Assembly (NCBI RefSeq): GCF_019249655.2
Contig: NZ_CP137557.1
Coordinates: 2,141,001-2,205,000 of the forward strand
Reading direction: 5' to 3'
DNA: 64,000 nucleotides
From: Segatella copri
GTDB lineage: Bacteria > Bacteroidota > Bacteroidia > Bacteroidales > Bacteroidaceae
Each line of letters opens with the position of its first letter. Position 1 is the stretch's first letter. Under the pieces are notes generated by a model. The model worked only from the letters and a program-made list of their open reading frames with translations, was not told where the DNA came from and made no database searches. Of the stretch, positions 32,535 to 40,932 are shown one piece after another. Both the position numbers and the translations under genes were made by a program.

Positions 32535-32933
32535 ATTACCAGTAGTGTGTTCTACAATGGGCAAGTTTATGATGCCTATACTTTCGTGTCCGACTTGATT
32601 AAGAGTGCGAAGAAACGTAGTGTCCTTATCGACAACTATGTTGACGAGACTGTACAGACATTGCTCAATAAAAGAGATAATAACGTGTCTGCAATCATCT
32701 ACACTCAGCAGATAAGCCGTCAGTTCCAACTCGACATAGACCGTCATAATGCTCAATATGCACCGATTGATGTTGAAACATTCCGTTTATCACATGACCG
32801 CTTCCTTTGTATAGACGATGATGTATATCACATAGGTGCATCCATAAAGGACTTGGGCAAAAAGTGGTTTGGTTTCTCTAAGATGGAGATACTTACACCA
32901 GACGAATTGCTGGAAAGGATCAATAGAGAGTAA
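32535..32933 (+). pseudogene. ORF6N protein, C-terminal PLD-like part only
   Basis: The readable 128-residue part begins at F-Y-N-G-Q-V-Y-D-A and contains S-V-L-I-D-N-Y-V-D-E-T and SHDRFLCIDDDVYHIGASIK. This matches the C-terminal half of ORF6N-domain proteins, a phospholipase D-like fold with H-D-R-F in the active-site position. The N-terminal ORF6N DNA-binding domain is missing, since upstream sequence (32357-32534) is non-coding. A deletion remnant with the opposite pattern lies at 34521. Confidence 0.7.
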
Positions 32934-32979
32934 TCAATACGCAATATTTCAAGAATATAAATATTAAAAATTACGAATT

Positions 32980-33897
32980 ATGAAAAAAATACCATCTATA
33001 ATGATTGTAGTTTGGGGAATAGCGGTATTATGTACACTATTCTTGAGTTCATGCAAGCGACCAGAGGTCTTAGACAATAGTACTCTTGTAAATAGCGCAA
33101 GAAACGTGGCTTTGACCTTTGGTCCTGCGTATGTTCCATTTTTTAAAGAGGCTAACGTATCGGATGTTCAAGTTTTCCAAAAGGAGGATTATGGGGACAG
33201 CTTTCCTGAAATTAAAAAACTGATAGGAAGAAAGTACTATACTGTAACTTTTACATATGATAGTACTGCCGTTAAATTTGATTTTGGATTTGCAGCAAGA
33301 GTCAGAATATGGAAAGATACAGGGGAACCATTAGATGTTATATTTGGTAATGGTTGGGGAAGAAATTTTTTCTTTTTAAGTTTTAAGGAGCAAACAGATC
33401 ATTCTGCAAATGACTATGAGAAAGTGGCTTCTGACTCTATTGTTAAAGTTCCATTGCAAACTGTACATGAACCAGAGAACATTTGGAATTCCAATGCTGA
33501 CAACAAACAAGACAGCCTATCAACAAGGGATTTTCTAACAAATACAGAGAAAGAGAAAATAAAAGAATTGGCTTCACAAGTACCAGATAGCATAAGAAAT
33601 CGTTTTGCAGTTTTAGTGGATAAATGGAATTTTGCAATAGACCATAATCCTAAGACACTATACAGTGCAAGCATACATTCATATGCAAAATTGCCTGAGT
33701 TCATTCCTCTCAAATCAATGGGAAAACAAATACTTCCATTAATTATGGAACGAATGATAAACCCTTCCGATTTTTATTTTCTTGTTCTTTATGAAGCTGT
33801 TCTGGAAGGAAATGAAACGAAAGACGATTCTAAGTTTAGCGAAAGCGAACAAATCAGAGCTATAAGGTGTGTTAAAAAATGGCTGGAAAAACAATAA
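32980..33897 (+). CDS. Lipoprotein of unknown family
   Basis: This 305-residue protein has a signal with lipobox L-S-S-C (C25). The mature part has N-V-A-L-T-F-G-P-A-Y-V-P-F-F-K near the start and a G-N-G-W-G-R-N-F-F-F motif, then a charged helical C-terminal half (E-K-E-K-I-K-E-L-A...). I do not recognise the family. Part of the gene (33420-33510) is duplicated in degraded form at 30612. AT-rich and typical of the accessory lipoproteins around it. Confidence 0.65.
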   Translation: MKKIPSIMIVVWGIAVLCTLFLSSCKRPEVLDNSTLVNSARNVALTFGPAYVPFFKEANVSDVQVFQKEDYGDSFPEIKKLIGRKYYTVTFTYDSTAVKFDFGFAARVRIWKDTGEPLDVIFGNGWGRNFFFLSFKEQTDHSANDYEKVASDSIVKVPLQTVHEPENIWNSNADNKQDSLSTRDFLTNTEKEKIKELASQVPDSIRNRFAVLVDKWNFAIDHNPKTLYSASIHSYAKLPEFIPLKSMGKQILPLIMERMINPSDFYFLVLYEAVLEGNETKDDSKFSESEQIRAIRCVKKWLEKQ

Positions 33898-34217
33898 TGG
33901 GCAAGTTCTTCTATTATAATTGAATCTACATCATTTCTCCTATGCCGCAGAATATATAAGATGTAATAAATGCGATGACAAAATCTGCTATCAGTTGATT
34001 ATCAATACTATACGTCCTAAACGGTAGAAAAGTGACTGTGTGGATTCTGTTTAGATACGAAAAGGTAATAATTTAACGTATTTAACTTTCGATTACACCG
34101 ATATTACCCCAAAGTGTATGATGTTGGGCGATTAGTAGAATGAACAATTCTTCTTGGAGAGACAGGCATGACGGAGCTTACTTTGTTCTACACTTTTGAA
34201 TGGTGGCAGTAGGCAAG

Positions 34218-34383
34218 GTAGGCTCTGTAAAAACGGCAGAACAGATGAAAGCCGAATATAGGGAAGTTATTAGTTTGCTCCGCAAGGGGTATTCCATTCG
34301 GGATGTGGCAAAAGTTAAGTGGAAGGGGCGTGAGTATGGTGCAACGAGTTAAGCGATTACTAAAAATGCAATCACCGCAATAA
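34218..34383 (+). pseudogene. Serine recombinase (resolvase/invertase) C-terminal remnant
   Basis: One frame reads V-G-S-V-K-T-A-E-Q-M-K-A-E-Y-R-E-V-I-S-L-L then RKGYSIRDVAKV, then shifts by one base near 34318 to G-V-S-M-V-Q-R-V-K-R-L-L-K and stops at 34381-34383. This is the C-terminal HTH of a resolvase/invertase (G-K-G-V-S-T-V-Q-R-V-K). The catalytic N-terminal domain is absent. Confidence 0.7.
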
Positions 34384-34520
34384 TACTATTGATTTTACGT
34401 TCTTTTCAAAAAGGGGTTGTGCAATAGTGGCTTAAAGGCTAAAAGCACTACCTTTGAATGCTGTTAAATATGGTAATGTTCAAAGTTACAATTTGTGATT
34501 TTGGAAAAATGAATATAAAT

Positions 34521-34635
34521 ATGACAGATAAAATAGAAAAAAAGGAGAGCAGCGAACTGTGTATATCACATAGGTGCATCCATTAAGGACTTAGGCAAAA
34601 AGTGTTTTGGTTTCTCCAAGATGGCAACAAAATAG
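34521..34635 (+). pseudogene. ORF6N gene with large internal deletion
   Basis: Starts MTDKIEKKESSEL like ORF6N proteins, then jumps directly (CTGTGTATATCAC) into the C-terminal HIGASIKDLGKK segment shared with 32535-32933, but out of frame, and ends KMATK. About 80% of the gene is deleted. Shares its 3' part with the other ORF6N remnant, so they were paralogues. Confidence 0.65.
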
Positions 34636-34837
34636 TTCAAAGAGCGAATCGCCCCACTTTGGGGCTATATTTGGGCTACAGGAGGCATTTTCACGTTGCA
34701 TAAACAACTCGTTCGCCAACTGGTTGTCAGAGTTAGTTAACGCCGAGGATTGCATAAAGGCTTTCCAAGGCATATGTTTAATTCAAATTTAATCCACTTT
34801 TAAAGTGGAGTCATGGATAAAATCATATAGAATAAAG

Positions 34838-35320
34838 ATGAAGGAATTAGTGGGTATTATATTATTGACAGTTTTGGTAGTATTTGGTTCATGCAACTCC
34901 AATACTAATGTGTCTCTTGTGGGAACATCTCCGCAACTATTTGGTGTACGCCAAGTAAGCTCAGGTAATCCTGGCTATAGAAATAGAGAGTTGTTCATAA
35001 ACGAATTGGAAAAAAAGTGTAAATATCCTATTGAGTTTCAAAAAAATAATTTGGAAGCATACGTTGCTGTTGAATACACGACAGACCAACGAGGATATAT
35101 TGTTAAAAAAAAAGTGGTTGCTTGCGACAATAAAAAATTCAAAAAGATAACATTGGATATATTCGACGAAGTTAAAACTCTTAAAATAGCCACAACAGAG
35201 AAAATAGATACAATCTACTTCCAATACAAGATACAAGGTTCACCAACTTTAATCCATTCAAAAGTAGATGTCAAGATTATCGGCTATGGCAGCAATAATA
35301 AATCAATTTTAATGAAGTAA
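34838..35320 (+). CDS. Lipoprotein with TonB-C-like domain
   Basis: This 160-residue protein has a signal and lipobox F-G-S-C (C~19). The mature part has Y-P-I-E-F-Q-K-N-N-L-E-A-Y-V-A-V-E-Y-T-T-D-Q-R-G-Y-I-V-K-K-K-V-V (~residues 65-97), the beta-alpha-beta arrangement of a TonB C-terminal-like domain. It lacks the N-terminal TonB anchor. Role unknown. The start at 34838 is preferred because it gives a proper signal peptide; the frame is open to 34805. Confidence 0.6.
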   Translation: MKELVGIILLTVLVVFGSCNSNTNVSLVGTSPQLFGVRQVSSGNPGYRNRELFINELEKKCKYPIEFQKNNLEAYVAVEYTTDQRGYIVKKKVVACDNKKFKKITLDIFDEVKTLKIATTEKIDTIYFQYKIQGSPTLIHSKVDVKIIGYGSNNKSILMK

Positions 35321-35545
35321 CTCGATTTATCATAATTCACTACTGTCCAATAAAAAAGGCAATTCAAATACACGTTCTTCTTCAAGTGGGAATGGTTTTG
35401 GTTCTTTTGGAAGTGGAAGCAATAGTAGTAGTCAGGATTTTAATAGATGATTGTTTATGAAGAAACTGTTAATAATAAAGCCAAAACAAAATAGGTTAGT
35501 GATAGTGACCTTTGTAATTTTCATTTTTGTCTAACATAAAAAATA

Positions 35546-36073
35546 ATGAGTATGAAAATTAATTTTATTTTTTTGCTAGGATGCATGATTGCATGTTTAT
35601 TGTTTCTTTCTTGCTCTGTTGGGGATAAAAGTAATAGTCAAGTAACGGAAGCAAGTGCTTTAACTAGTAATGTGCAAGAGAATAAATCCGAGCAAGAGAC
35701 CAAAACAGCAAAAGAGGCCAACTCTGTACAAGGAAACCTTGGCTTGGAACTCTCGCAGACGCATTTTACGAATAAACCTCAAGTTGTTACGTTGACTATA
35801 ACCAACAATTCACCATGGACTTGTATCGTTGGTTATGAGTACTTTATCGAGAAGGAAAATAAAGGTTGGGAAAAGATTCCATTGAAGAATGCTGCCTTTA
35901 TAGAGATAGGTCTTGGCATCCGACCAAACACTGCCAGAAAATTTCAAATTGATCTGGGCAATGTACGTCAGAAATATACGAAAGGGACATATCGCATTGG
36001 GAAGAAAATGAGAATAGAGACAACAGAAGGCTACAGAGATACAACGGGTTACTGCTCGTTCAACGTCTTATAA
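35546..36073 (+). CDS. Ig-like-domain lipoprotein
   Basis: This 175-residue protein has lipobox F-L-S-C (C23) and a low-complexity linker rich in S, E, K, Q and T (~24-63). A C-terminal Ig-like domain follows with LTITNNSPWTCIVGYEYFIE and Y-T-K-G-T-Y-R-I-G-K-K-M-R-I-E. This resembles the Gram-positive/Bacteroidota Big_14-like family that often accompanies BlaR/sensor systems. Function unknown; likely surface or periplasmic. Right before the nested mobile elements. Confidence 0.65.
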   Translation: MSMKINFIFLLGCMIACLLFLSCSVGDKSNSQVTEASALTSNVQENKSEQETKTAKEANSVQGNLGLELSQTHFTNKPQVVTLTITNNSPWTCIVGYEYFIEKENKGWEKIPLKNAAFIEIGLGIRPNTARKFQIDLGNVRQKYTKGTYRIGKKMRIETTEGYRDTTGYCSFNVL

Positions 36074-36386
36074 TTAATGCCACTTTGCGCACTAAAAGGT
36101 GTGTGAAGTGGCATTGTTGTTTATGAAACTATTGTAAAGAAAAATGCCTTTATCTTCATATAGTAGGTGTATGCCTTGGGAGTTGTCGCAAGAATAGGAA
36201 TCATTAATCGATGACATATATAGTAGAAAGAAAAAATTGGCTTTTTCTACTCATTCCATGTAAAACGTTTTATCATATGATATGCATATATATACGACAG
36301 TAAATCAATGAATCTATACGACAGTAAGTCATCATATATGCAATTCTCTGCTTACCGATAGGTTGATTCAGATACTCGACTTTGGA
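36074..36386. other. Gene-free AT-rich junction region
   Basis: No gene. Two copies of TATACGACAGTAA lie at about 36291-36303 and 36314-36326. The stretch leads into the branched structure at 36387 and probably holds the left boundary of the outer element. Confidence 0.4.
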
Positions 36387-36475
36387 GAGGTATCTACCGA
36401 TAGGCAAGTGCTTTCGAGAGTAACTCGAAAGGTTTTGAGTAACTCAAAACATAACTTGCTATCGTCAGATACCTC
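36387..36475. other. Three-way-junction DNA structure (candidate origin site)
   Basis: Outer arms GAGGTATCT-n2-CGATA-(G)-GCAAG (36387-36408) pair with 36455-36475. Inside are two perfect hairpins: CTTTCGAG/CTCGAAAG (36411-36418, 36424-36431) and GTTTTGAG/CTCAAAAC (36432-36439, 36443-36450). Both stems enclose GAGTAACTC or GAG-AGTAA-CTC. It sits 17 bp beyond the end of the primase-like gene of the outer element. A single-strand origin, oriT or structured RNA are possible. Confidence 0.7.
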
Positions 36476-36491
36476 GATTTTTCAAATCATC

Positions 36492-37562
36492 TCAGAGTCT
36501 GAAACCACGTTGCCTTTTAGGAGTGCGGAAACGTGGTTGAGGCTCGTCAACAATTTCGAGTTTGAAGACATCTATCAACTTCCGAATGGCAGGATTCTGT
36601 TTGATGAGGGCTTGAAGTCTTGCTTCTGCAGGCTTGATTTTGAGCAAATAATCAGCAATGTCCAAGCCTTTAGCTTTATCTTCTTCGCAGGCTTGATGCT
36701 CTAAAAAGTCGAAAAGCGTTGCACGGATGCCGAGAACTTGCATCATTGGCAGCTTGTCTTGCCAAACTGTTGTCGCTCCCAAATCAGGGAATAAGATCAC
36801 ATCTCTGTTTTTCAGAACAGATAACGACTTCGTGTTAAAGCAACCATTCTTACCACCACTTGCTATCCATAAGAATTGAGGAAGATAGTAGGAGGCTATC
36901 AAGGCTGTCTTCTCACTTTCAACCAATGCTATGGGCTTGGTCTTGGCTGCATTGATAAGATGCTCACCAAAGAAACATTGACAGAGATTGAAATCCTTGT
37001 GGGGGATAAGCGAGTGTACCCATGAAATATGGTTGTATGGTTCTTTTACTCGCTTACCTGTCTCGGGATAATAGAGCATTACCTTACCAGTTCTCACCTT
37101 ACCTTGATTGTCAACTTGCCAAAATACCGTGGCACCAGTCCAGTGTTTGGAAGTTCCGACATGATATTTCTCCATCAAAGAAAGAGTAGCTGTTTCACCG
37201 AATTGAGAAGATAGAAACAAGAAAAGGTTGTTTGCCTCATAACATTTCAGAGAACTTCGAATGATGTTCTCGTCTATATAAGAAGTGGGTAATGGCTTCG
37301 GCATTTCTCTCTTCTTATATGAAATAGTCTCATCCTTTGTGAATGTCTCATTCTTCTCGGGATTCTTCTCAAAAAAATCCTTGGGAGTGAAGTGATAACC
37401 ACAACTTTGCTCATGGTTGCAACGACCCACGTAAGGAGGAAACTCAATCTTCCCTTCTGTGTCAATATATCGGGCGAAGCTACGTTTCTTATGACATTCA
37501 GGACATGTATGTCGGGTAGCGATGCCTTTGTATGGCTCTAATATGAATCTATGTGTACTCAT
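36492..37562 (-). CDS. DUF6371 primase-like (zinc finger + TOPRIM-like) protein
   Basis: This 356-residue protein starts with a zinc-finger-like H-T-C-P-E-C-H-K and C-N-H-E-Q-S-C-G-Y-H, then a central region with H-V-G-T-S-K-H-W-T-G-A-T-V-F-W (~134-148), and a TOPRIM-like V-E-S-E-K-T-A-L-I-A-S-Y (~216-227) with D-L-G-A-T later. This is the layout of DUF6371, a primase-like protein of mobilizable islands, presumed to start element replication. It is followed by a three-way-junction structure at its 3' side. Minus-strand operon with the DUF3987 gene. Confidence 0.8.
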   Translation of the reverse strand: MSTHRFILEPYKGIATRHTCPECHKKRSFARYIDTEGKIEFPPYVGRCNHEQSCGYHFTPKDFFEKNPEKNETFTKDETISYKKREMPKPLPTSYIDENIIRSSLKCYEANNLFLFLSSQFGETATLSLMEKYHVGTSKHWTGATVFWQVDNQGKVRTGKVMLYYPETGKRVKEPYNHISWVHSLIPHKDFNLCQCFFGEHLINAAKTKPIALVESEKTALIASYYLPQFLWIASGGKNGCFNTKSLSVLKNRDVILFPDLGATTVWQDKLPMMQVLGIRATLFDFLEHQACEEDKAKGLDIADYLLKIKPAEARLQALIKQNPAIRKLIDVFKLEIVDEPQPRFRTPKRQRGFRL

Positions 37563-37649
37563 TTCATTTCTTTTTTTTATGTGGCGGTTCTGTCGGTTTT
37601 GTCGCTTTTGGTATTAAAACCGTCAAAAGCGACAAAACCGACAATACCG

Positions 37650-39044
37650 TCACGAGTTAATCTTTGAATATTCTCCATGCTTCTCTTTGCGAAATAGGAC
37701 TCCGATGTTATCATTCAGAAATCTTTCCAATGTCCTTGACTTCATGTCGTTCTCTTTGGCGACATCATGAGCTTGGGCCGTGGTGAATGTTGCAGGAAGA
37801 TGGTTGACGATTGCTTGTTGTTGAGTGGTGAGCATATTCTCGTTGAGGATATTTTGTACTGATATGGCAGAGTTCTTGAAATAATCTGTCAATCGGATGG
37901 CTCGCTCTACACTCAGCAGGTCGATGGCTTCCTTATCACATTCTCCACACGTCCATCGTGCCAATTGAATAATCAGACAGAAACGGATGATGTATATCTC
38001 CAACTTGCAATAGATGCTGACAATGGTATCATTTGTTTCATTGTCGCATTGCTCGGAGAAGTGATGCTGCCATTCATAGAGCCTTGCCTTAGCTTCTTCT
38101 GTGAATGATAAGACATGAGGCTCGATTTCCTGTTGCTCATTTATTGGACACTCCATATCAATAAGGTGTTGAATGATGGCTTGCCAATCTCGCTCTATAT
38201 TCTCGGGCAACTCTCGGTCACTCCATCTCGCTTTCTGCTGAAGGTTAGGCATGACGAACAAAATGCGATCGATGAAGCCGTTGCTGGAGCGTTCGCCTTT
38301 CGCCAACTCACTAAGTATCTTCTTTTGGATGGTTCCGATTACGGAGATATAGGGGCGTTTAATGAAGATGGAACTCTTGGAACTTCTTCTGTTAGATATG
38401 GTTGTCTTGGCGCTAAAGACAGATAGCCAGAACTGTTCCTCTGAACCATTGTTATAGCGGTTGAAGTTCTTGAACCATGCAGACAACTCGTCTGTCCATA
38501 GGCATAAACCCCTCTTGTTCTGCGCATGAATATAGCTCAAGCCTTCTGGTGTGACATCAGAGACCAAGAAACGTTTGCGTACAGGTTCTTGCGGAAATCC
38601 ATCCTCTCCATTTTCAATGCGTTCCTTGCGAGACATGCACATCTTTTCCTCAAACTTATAGTATTGCTCCTCGAACAACTTGTTTTGCTCATAGTCGTAA
38701 TCGAGGAATGGCTTCATAGCGAAGCTAAGTGGGTGGCTCTTGTTGGCTCCTGGTCTTCCGATAAGAGCCATGTATAAGATAGGACTTTCAAGCCAACCTT
38801 GTTTCATCTGTGCCAAGTGCGTGTTGCCGATACCAACAGCCAATGCAGTGAGTATGGCTGCTGATATATAGTCGGTAGGAAAACTGTGGCATTCGTGTAC
38901 CTCCTTGATGATTCTCTGAATCTAGGCAGGAAAGATGCTTACGGGAAACTGGCTACCTGATAGGCGAGTACTCATATCAATAGCCTTATCCATGATAATC
39001 ATTGGATTGATGGAAGTTTCCTTATTGTTATTTAAAGCTGTCAT
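37650..39044 (-). pseudogene. DUF3987 helicase-like gene with amber codon 41
   Basis: The frame starts at 39044 (MTALNNNKETSINPMIIMDK), reads a TAG at 38922-38924 where F-P-A-W-I-Q-R would be expected, then runs open to 37650. The open part has M-A-L-I-G-R-P-G-A-N-K-S-H-P (Walker-like, ~30 residues after 38843), and FLVSDVTPEGLSYIHAQN, signatures of DUF3987. Such proteins pair with the DUF6371 primase in mobilizable islands. A TGG to TAG change is the simplest explanation; a shorter product from an internal start (such as a GTG at 38843) would still keep the motor domain. Confidence 0.75.
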
Positions 39045-39055
39045 TTGGCATAGAG

Positions 39056-39424
39056 TTAAAAATTATACATTGACTTGGGTTTGCGCTTCATTCCTCCTTG
39101 CATGGCTTTTAGCATTTCAGAATGGTTCTGCTCCTTGGTAGCTTTTCGACCATTCTCAATCCATGCAAGCAGCTCATCCTTATAGAAGTATAGCTTCTTA
39201 CCTTTTTTATAGGATGGCAGAATGCCTTGGTTAACCAATCGATAAATGGTTGGCTTCGACTTCATTATAATAATAGCAGCCTCATCAATCTCAACCAATA
39301 TATGGTTATTTGCTGATGATGTAGGTTGAAGTGCTGATACCATTTGCTTCAACTCGATAACTTGTTCTGTTAAATAAGAAACCGCTTGTGGTAACTTATC
39401 AAAGGTGATACTTTCATTTATCAT
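39056..39424 (-). CDS. Helix-turn-helix excisionase-like protein
   Basis: This 122-residue protein has a helical N-terminal region with a coiled-coil-like L-P-Q-A-V-S-Y-L-T-E-Q-V-I-E-L-K-Q-M and a C-terminal winged HTH E-A-A-I-I-I-M-K-S-K-P-T-I-Y-R-L-V-N-Q-G. That layout is typical of HTH_17 excisionase-like proteins of bacteroidal islands. It is next to the DUF3987 gene in its usual order. It may control the island's excision or gene expression. Confidence 0.85.
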   Translation of the reverse strand: MINESITFDKLPQAVSYLTEQVIELKQMVSALQPTSSANNHILVEIDEAAIIIMKSKPTIYRLVNQGILPSYKKGKKLYFYKDELLAWIENGRKATKEQNHSEMLKAMQGGMKRKPKSMYNF

Positions 39425-39523
39425 ATCTGTTCATTTTTTATTATTCGGGTACAAAGTAAATGAGTTATGTAATGGGGATAAATATCACTGAGATATAACC
39501 TCTGAATAACCGCTCAATGCTTA

Positions 39524-40314
39524 TCAGCAACAATAATTAGTCTTGATTCCGCCTTGAACATCTAAGCTTGGTAGTAATTCAATGATGCAGGTACCTTCCA
39601 TTCTTAACTTCCTTATAATAGTGGATATTTCCACATCAACCAGCGCATCAGCAAAAACTTGTTTTATAAAGGTTGCTGTATCAATGCCTTTCTTTTTGAA
39701 GAGATTTCCTATATTCCAAGCATAATGCATTAAGTCTATAGTACGAATAGCCTTATCAACAATGAATGATGTCTCATGTGTGTAGAGGCACAACACTGGA
39801 AAATAGCGATGTTGTCACAAAGTTGGTTCAAATGCTCCTCTTTCATGTAGGCAGCAAAAGTTCTTCTGGTATAATCGATAGCTGAGTTTAACAAGACCTT
39901 TTCCTTCTTGGCTTTGTCTTCCAATGCTTCCTGTCTCAACTGTTCATAGCTTGTAATACAAGAAGAGGCTTCATCTGCATAGACGAAAGTTACATCTTCC
40001 AGATTTAGCTCTTCTCCCTCGTCATATGTATTTGTTTCATTGATGACAATAGAAGACAGACGCTTTCTTTCTGTATTGTTTACTGTATTACAAAAGATAT
40101 GCTTAAACCATGGGGCAAGCAATCGTACGATACTATCTAATGCATGGAGATAAACAACCATCAGTATGGTGGTTGAGATAACGAACGTCAAGTTGCAGCT
40201 AAAGGTGTCTACACCATATTGCATAGCTTCGTTGCGAACAAGTGCACCAATGATAGACATTGCACACAAAACCAATAAATGCTGTGTCAAAAATTCTTTT
40301 TTAAACTGTTTCAT
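39524..40314 (-). pseudogene. Membrane protein of the outer element, frameshifted
   Basis: One frame starts at 40314 with two hydrophobic segments (~10-25 and 42-70) and runs to ...L-C-D-N-I-A-I-F-Q. It then goes out of frame near 39790. The other frame (39524-39796) continues with L-C-L-Y-T-H-E-T-S-F-I-V-D-K-A-I-R-T-I-D-L-M-H-Y. Read across a one-base slip they give one ~260-residue protein with two membrane helices and a C-terminal helical domain. Family unknown; it sits between integrase and HTH genes. Confidence 0.6.
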
Positions 40315-40341
40315 ATTGCGTATTATTAATCATTTGTGGTG

Positions 40342-40349
40342 CAAAAATA
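40342..40349 (-). promoter_or_regulatory. -7 box of the outer-element membrane protein
   Basis: TATTTTTG on the minus strand, 27 bp before the ATG at 40314. The palindrome at 40371-40394 overlaps the -33 region. Confidence 0.6.
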
Positions 40350-40370
40350 GGAAAAACTGCAGAAACAGAC

Positions 40371-40394
40371 ACGTGAGTCACGCGTGACTCACGT
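40371..40394. promoter_or_regulatory. 24-bp perfect palindrome (operator or att-like)
   Basis: ACGTGAGTCACG followed by its exact reverse complement CGTGACTCACGT. It lies 21 bp upstream of the -7 box at 40342, in the position of a -33 element. Likely a dimeric regulator or recombinase site. Confidence 0.8.
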
Positions 40395-40422
40395 AAAACT
40401 TTTAGGAGCCTTTAACTAAAAA

Positions 40423-40454
40423 GCCCGATATTGAACATTTTTTCAATATCGGGC
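40423..40454 (-). terminator. Terminator after the outer integrase
   Basis: GCCCGATATTGAA (40423-40435) and TTCAATATCGGGC pair perfectly around a short T-run loop. It follows the integrase stop at 40478 on the minus strand. Confidence 0.8.
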
Positions 40455-40477
40455 ACCATGAAATGAATGCAATGGAT

Positions 40478-40642
40478 TTATTTAAGAGAAATCTTATTTG
40501 CTGTCTCTCTTTTCTTTGCGTTCACGAGGTCGGCATATATCTGTGTTGTGCTTACATTCTTATGGGTAAGCATCTTCGAAACCGTGTAAATGTCTGTGCC
40601 TAAGGCGATTTGGATTGTTGCATACGAGTGCCGGAAGCAATG
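40478..40642 (-). pseudogene. Tyrosine integrase, C-terminal part (severed)
   Basis: Minus-strand frame: H-C-F-R-H-S-Y-A-T-I-Q, GTDIYTVSKMLTHKNVSTTQ and I-Y-A-D-L then stop at 40478-40480. It contains the H-x-x-R motif, the second H and the nucleophile Y (Q-I-Y-A). It begins exactly where the integrase at 62372-63346 is broken. Joined across AAGCAATG, the two parts make one 368-codon gene (950 + 157 bases including stop). So this is the displaced end of that integrase. Confidence 0.9.
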
Positions 40643-40932
40643 CACAATTTAAGCAAAAGCAACGGAAAGTGAATATGAGAGGAATGAACTGCAAGTGGTT
40701 GAGAATGAGCAATATTTCATAATTCTGCCAATTGGCTGCAAAGCAAAGCCGAGCAGGATATTGAGTTATTTCAGTTACCAAACCGTTAGCGGTCAGTTAC
40801 CGAAACCAACACTGCTAACGAGGTGAAAAACAAATAGTTTGTCACCAGTGTTTGTTGCACTGTTCTGCACAACTTTCAATGACGGAGAATGCTTACTGAT
40901 TGATTATTTTTGCAAACTAAAAAAGTAAGCAG
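40643..40932 (+). other. Left end and integrase promoter region
   Basis: No gene. Contains short inverted repeats around ACCGTTAGCGGT and CTGCTAACGAGG (40780-40825), likely integrase arm sites, and a -7 box TATTTTTG at 40905-40912, 20 bp before the first integrase. Confidence 0.5.

Larger units (their letters stand above)
30541..34212. repeat. 63-bp inverted repeats at 30541-30603 and 34150-34212
   Basis: CTACAGCCACCATTCAAGAG...(30541-30603) and its reverse complement at 34150-34212 match at 60 of 63 positions. They come from the Abi gene and flank 3.5 kb holding the lipoprotein genes. A serine recombinase remnant directly follows the right arm. Confidence 0.85.
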
